Source: Petrosia ficiformis
Lineage: Eukaryota; Porifera; Demospongiae; Haplosclerida; Petrosiidae
NCBI GenBank assembly: GCA_947044365.1
Contig: OX345636.1
Span: forward strand, 58,965,537 to 59,029,536
DNA: 64,000 nucleotides
Direction of reading: 5' to 3'
The position numbers and the translations under genes are program-made. Of this stretch, positions 59,275 to 64,000 are shown one piece after another (position 1 is the first letter of the stretch; each line of letters starts with the position of its first letter). The notes beneath the pieces are model-generated. The model was given only the letters and a program-made list of their open reading frames with translations, did no database searches and was not told the origin of the DNA.

Positions 59275-59860
59275 ATGATATCTGTCAGCCATCTTGAAGA
59301 TCGTGTAGACACTTGATAATAATAAATACATGTACATGTATGTGCTTATGAAGGCATCTTCATCTATGTATATATTGGCAGTTATCATTGTAATATAATA
59401 TTATAGCTACATGTATGTACATGTACATGTATCTATGAATAATGTAATATTGTAATTCTTGTAGACTTATTGTGTCTGTTAGTCCTGATTTTATAATGCA
59501 GTCTGTTACTATTCTTAAAAGTAGGGCTAGGAATCTCCTGAGATTCTGAAATCGATTATCAAATTGATTGATAATCAATTAAAATCAGTAGAAGTAATTA
59601 GGCCAATTAAGTACATTAATACAGGAAAATCCCCCATTTGATGATAAGGGTTCCTACGTATCACCTACATATTGTACATTACTTGATATCACATGCTTGA
59701 AAAGTATATCTTCTGGAATAATTAGCATAATTTATATCACAGACTTATAATCGATAATTTTCAATATCGATTGATTAATTGATTAATCATCCCAGTCCTA
59801 CTTAAAAGTCTATTTATAGTAACATCATCCGTTTTGTATAAATTATAAGTATATTTGTAT
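59275..59860 (+). repeat. Segmental duplication, copy 1 (partner 62660-63300)
   Basis: Both copies read GATATCTGTC.GCCATCTTGA, AAGGCATCTTCATCTA and TATTGGCAGTTATCATTG, then carry the same MITE insertion, then AAAAGTCTATTTATAGTAAC. A downstream part (about 60230-60470) is likewise repeated at about 63585-63860. Confidence 0.88.
59522..59800. mobile_element. hAT-type MITE with 8-bp target duplication
   Basis: TAGGGCTAGGAATCTCC to ATCATCCCAGTCCTA, flanked by CTTAAAAG at 59514-59521 and 59801-59808. Same family as 47425-47696. Confidence 0.88.
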
Positions 59861-60951
59861 TTTGTAATCTTATTGGGTTCTGTCTTCATGTAACCATTGT
59901 GGGATTATGTCATCATTATAATTATCATAACATTATTCTATACAGTATCATTGTTAGTATTGGGTGTGGTTTTATATTTTATAGAATCAAATGTGTTTCT
60001 ATTTATAATAATGAATGGTTACATGAACAAACTGTCAGTTAATATCTCATTTGTAATGTATAATGTATGGATTGCCATCTTTTCAAGCCATCCTCTGAAT
60101 TAATTCACATATTTTATAATCAATACATTTTCAGTGATCCTAATGGTGTGGATGTTCCATTGTATATTGTGTTATATTTGGTGTTTATTATGTCATTTTA
60201 TTATGTTACAAAAAGCTTTGCGGCCGCATAAACTGATCTTCAGAAGTGCTATTTTAGGTAAAGTTTCATTGTTATCCAATCTTTATATGTCAAATCACAA
60301 AGAACTGGATAATCATTCTCTTAGGTTAATTGCTTTGGAGCGTAATGGATCACATACAATTGAAACTAGACGTAATGTTTACCTTCAATTGAACTACAAA
60401 CTGTTCAGTTCACTTTTTCTACTTACATGTAGTTTTGTATTGTCATTATAGTGACAATTGCCACTACAAGCAGTGGAATTCCCACTCTCTGTAGCAACAT
60501 CTGGACAAAATGGTTAGAACAAATGATGGACAGATACTTCCACTGTGAAATATGGAGGTCATATGTTGTACACATGTACAGTATATTAGAACAGAGCAAT
60601 ATGTACCAAACTCCTCCTATACATTTTAGCTTCATTAGTCTTGTTATATGTAAGAGAACAAACATTCCAGTAATCAAATATTTGTGATGTAAAATGTGTA
60701 AAGTAATGAATAACAGTAAGTACTGTTAATTATTGAAATATGTATCCGTTAGATCACCATCTTAAATTTAGACTCTTTTTGTAATCTCTGCTAGTCAAAG
60801 TGTACACTACCACATTTCTTAGCTACATGTACATACAACAAAGATTTGTACTAATGGGATTTCATTAAAATTATAAGTCAAACTTGTAAATTATATTGTA
60901 AATTATTATATGAATTATTTAATCTGTTGTATTTTCTTATATATTCTTTAG
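59861..60951. other. Intron; partly duplicated, no exon supported
   Basis: 60230-60470 repeats at 63585-63860 (AATCACAAAGA.CTGGATAAT, GTAATGGATCACATACAATT). Open stretches here are not bounded by convincing splice sites. Confidence 0.4.
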
Positions 60952-61041
60952 CATCATCGGACTCCGCTATTTTTTTGTCGATCTTTTGAAGCTACACAGT
61001 TACTATTGGACAAAGGGGCTCGAGTGGAGCATAAGGATCGG
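60952..61041 (+). CDS. Ankyrin repeat exon 4
   Basis: Acceptor TATATTCTTTAG and donor GTGAGT bound a 90-bp, phase-0 exon: HHRTPLFFCRSFEATQLLLD then KGARVEHKDR. TPLFxC..FE.TQLLLDKGA.VEHKD is a clear ankyrin repeat. No stop precedes the donor, so the gene should continue beyond the window. Confidence 0.88.
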
Positions 61042-61049
61042 GTGAGTAT

Positions 61050-61220
61050 ATTATTATAGATGTTAAATATGGTTCAGTATGATAATTATGATGATAGAAC
61101 ATATAAATTATGTGAGTGTATAATTATACATGTAGATGTTAAAATATGGTTCAGTATGATAATTATGATGATAGAACATATAAATTATGTGAGTGTATAA
61201 TTATACATGTAGATGTTAAA
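61050..61220. repeat. Tandem duplication, about 76 bp, two copies
   Basis: ATATGGTTCAGTATGATAAT plus TATGATGATAGAACATATAA occurs twice immediately after the ankyrin exon 4 donor. Confidence 0.85.
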
Positions 61221-62069
61221 TTTAATATTATTACAATGATTTCATAGAAAGGTTTTGATTAAGCAATTCCTAAACACACATACCATATACTGTATAGCAG
61301 GAATTATTGTGATTGAAATAGGAAATATTGGACAATTGCTAAATGCAAAGTTTGAATCCACTCATAGAACCTTTGTGAATGTGATTTAGTATCTACATTT
61401 CTACAGTACCTCCAGCTACTGTGTTAGTGAAAGCTAGCTAGTTATTTTAAGCAGGTAAGTCTAGACAAAATGTTACTTTTAAAAGTTGTGTGATAGCCAG
61501 ATTGAAGTGGTCTGTTGTCACACATTAATTAGTAAAGCTATGTAAGTCAATTATATTTAATGTACTGTATAGCTATTAACAAGGTGTTGGAATATCTTTG
61601 AGAGTTTTCCAGTTACGCAGGTTTCTCTGAATCTGTAGAATATTAAATTTGCTGCATTTAACATTTTCAATATGCATATTTTAGCAGACTTGCCTTTATG
61701 TATGTAATTTCCTCACTACATGTAGTTGCCAATAATTTCCTCTATACAGTATCAAGATGGTTGAACAGGTATTCATTTTGGTGGATCATGCATTACTCAG
61801 AATTAGTTTAGTCTTATTAACTATTTCCACTATTATATTATCATCATATTAAAAAAGGAAAAGGATCAATGTTTGTATAATAACTGTCTTAAAACAAGAA
61901 TGAGACTTTGTATATAGTATATAATATATAGCCCCTCTGCCTCCCTGTTTTCTTCCCTATTCATACATGTACTTTTTACTTGTATATGATTATCTTATCA
62001 CTTTAAAAGCAAAGCAGTTTATTATATTAAAAATATCAAACATAACACCAATTGAAATATACAAATATT
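61221..62069. other. Intron, no gene seen
   Basis: AT-rich sequence without a recognisable exon or repeat. Confidence 0.4.
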
Positions 62070-62420
62070 ATGGCCTGTAGGGCAATCCCTATGATTTCTT
62101 TCCGCGAGGTTTAATGCATATAAATTATTTTATAATTATGTTTGTGTAACATATATAACTATGTGTTGTATACATAGTTGTGTCATTCTGGGTGTCTCGG
62201 TCAATTAAGAAAGACTAGCAGAAAGAAAGCAGCTTGTAGCTTACATAGAAACTGGTACTAATAGCTATTCTACCTGAAATATATTCATAAAGTTCTATAA
62301 GATCTTTTAAAAAGTAAGAAGAGTAGATAATGAAAATAATAACTATAATAGGCTGTTGTGTTTCAAACATGAGAAAGTCAGCCATGATTACTGAATGCTG
62401 GATACCACAAAGCAATAATA
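62070..62420 (+). repeat. Dispersed repeat family Z, copy 3
   Basis: ATGGCCTGTAGGGCAATCCC to TGATTACTGAATGCTGGATA plus CCACAAAGCA, parallel to 16692-17092. Confidence 0.78.
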
Positions 62421-62659
62421 ATTGTAAGGATACTTTTATTTCCATAATTATACATGTATCTTGTTTCCCAGTCCATCTTACAGATAGGGTACTACATAAT
62501 TATCTAAACAATTGACTATAAATGAATAATATTGCCTGGGCCATGACCCAGGCTAGCCCTGTGCTTGCTACACCTATGATAGATTTCTCATCAATCCTTG
62601 TAGTGACTAACTTTCTAAAATAAGGACACCTTGCTGTTATGTAAAGCAGTCACGAATAT

Positions 62660-63300
62660 ACATGCCCCAAATAATTTTTATTAATATAAAATTATATGAT
62701 ATCATGGACAATTGATTAATAATAACTTACTACTTGACAATTATCTACTTTAATGATATCTGTCCGCCATCTTGAAGATCGTATAGACACTTGATAATAA
62801 TAAATACATGTATGTGCTTATGAAGGCATCTTCATCTACGTATATATTGGCAGTTATCATTGTAATAGAATATTATAGCTATGTACATGTATATATGAAT
62901 AATGTAATATTGTAATTCTTGTAGACTTATTGTGTCTGTTAGTCCTGATGCATTCTGTTACTATTCTTAAAAGTAGGGCTGGAAATCAGTTGAGATTCTG
63001 AAATGGATTATCAAATTGATTGATAATCAATGGAAGTAATTAAGCCAATTAAGTAAATTAATACAGGAATCTCCTCCCATTTGATGATTAAAAAGGTTTC
63101 CCGTAACTTACATATTGTACATTACTTGATATCACATGCTTGAAAAGTATATCTTCTGGAATAATTAGCATAATTGATATCACAGACTTATAATTGATAA
63201 TCAGAAGAATTTTCAATATCGATTGATTAATAGATTAATCATCCCAGTCCTACATGTACTTAAAAGTCTATTTATAGTAACATCATCCTGATAAGCACAT
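62660..63300 (+). repeat. Segmental duplication, copy 2
   Basis: Repeats 59275-59860, including the MITE (62974-63252). The right flank has six extra bases (CATGTA) between MITE and CTTAAAAG, so the insertion predates the duplication. Confidence 0.88.
62974..63252. mobile_element. hAT-type MITE, duplicated copy
   Basis: TAGGGCTGGAAATCAG to ATCATCCCAGTCCTA, with CTTAAAAG directly left and again six bases to the right. Confidence 0.82.
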
Positions 63301-63390
63301 TGATTTAAAAGATTGCACTCTGGCTCTGTAATGATATTCATAACTCTTATTAATTTTAAAAACATATTTCAGCTACATGTACATAAACAG

Positions 63391-63567
63391 CAGTGTTTCT
63401 CCCAGGATAAATATTAAGTGTGAGGGAGTGCATCAGTGGTACATGACATTTGGGCAACAATGTTCAATCAGTGTTGTAAAACAGTGTTTTTAAAATTCAA
63501 AACTAAATGGTAGGGGAGCAAGACTGATATAGCGCCATGGTACCACCCTTTATGGGGGAAACACTGA
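63391..63567. mobile_element. MITE with CAGTGTTTC ends
   Basis: CAGTGTTTCTCCCAGGATAA to TATGGGGGAAACACTG. The left half matches the inverse of 22137-22200. Confidence 0.78.
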
Positions 63568-63584
63568 AAACAGGTCTTCAGAGA

Positions 63585-63860
63585 AGTGCTTGTTTCAGTT
63601 AAAGTTTTGTTTTTATCCAATTCTTATATGCCTAATCACAAAGAGCTGGATAATCAAACTCTTAGGTACACTGTACATTTCTCTGGAGTGTAATGGATCA
63701 CATACAATTGAAACTACACATGCATGTACTTGTACATGTAATGGTTAACTACAAACTGTTCAGTCCACTTTCCTACTTACATGTAGTTTTGTATTGTCAC
63801 TATAGTGACAATTGTCACTACAAACAGTGGAATTCTCACTCTCTGTAGCAACATCTCGTA
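63585..63860 (+). repeat. Duplicate of 60230-60470
   Basis: Shares CAGAGAAGTGCT/CAGAAGTGCT, AATCACAAAGAGCTGGATAA and TGACAATTG(T/C)CACTACAA, with a CATGTAC insertion. Confidence 0.8.
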
Positions 63861-64000
63861 TATGTATTGATGTTCATGTTTTGCAGGTCATCCTACATAG
63901 AGGGTGTATGCAACCATATCTAAACATTTGCTTAACCCTTAGAGGACTGATGTCACATATATGTGACATTTCATCCCTGTTCCTAGCTACACGAAGCTGT
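63861..64000. other. Window end; TTAACCC-type element start
   Basis: TTAACCCTTAGAGGACTGAT plus GTCACATATATGTGAC begins near 63933 and runs off the window. Its first 18 bases match about 328-345. No gene was seen. Confidence 0.4.

Noticed and set aside
60134..60451. 105-aa open frame
   Set aside because: Its sequence is partly duplicated at 63.6 kb with indels that break the frame, and the peptide is hydrophobic and low in conserved motifs. Most likely chance.

Overview
The window reads as AT-rich metazoan nuclear DNA: spliced genes with GT-AG introns, host genes made of small exons 6-7 kb apart, very dense dispersed repeats, and pervasive ATGTACAT/ACATGTAC palindromic repeats. The gene content (MGAT1, enolase, ankyrin repeats, BEN domain, hAT, Tc1, Tigger, Penelope-like) and this texture fit a demosponge such as Amphimedon queenslandica. 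The organism name is inference. I saw no operons, CRISPR arrays, rRNA or tRNA genes.

Layout. 1.6-9.1 kb (+): six exons of MGAT1 (N-acetylglucosaminyltransferase I), carrying a frameshift, a nonsense codon and a broken exon junction. Its introns hold tandem arrays and a complete hAT element (5286-7500) with 8-bp target duplications. 9.2-10.7 kb: a 90-bp satellite. 12.4-16.2 kb: a long inverted-repeat element with roughly 300-bp internal tandem units. 16.7-22.4 kb and 26.5-28 kb: layered segmental duplications, a truncated Tigger element and MITEs.

22448-26498: the most interesting object, a 4.05-kb transposon with CAGT-type ends and a TA duplication. It carries two convergent genes: a spliced BEN-domain gene (+) and an intact-looking DD34E Tc1/mariner transposase (-). 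The pre-insertion sequence survives in a related copy at 27429-27430. 29.1-29.8 kb: nested foldback elements. 30.2-32.9 kb (-): the N-terminal half of enolase in four exons, with a frameshifting duplication in exon 3 and no C-terminal exons found. 33.1 kb: a MITE in the enolase upstream region. 33.5-34.1 kb (-): a degraded LINE reverse transcriptase. 35.56-36.88 kb: a small inverted-repeat element carrying an unrecognised spliced gene.

41-61 kb (+): four exons, all phase 0 and each about one ankyrin repeat, spaced 6-7 kb apart (possible first exon at 34795). Their introns hold direct and inverted segmental duplications, palindromic satellites, hAT MITEs and a broken Penelope-like reverse transcriptase. 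The gene probably continues past the right edge.

Most recognisable genes here carry one or more single-base lesions. Decayed copies and assembly error both explain this, and reads or transcripts would be needed to choose.
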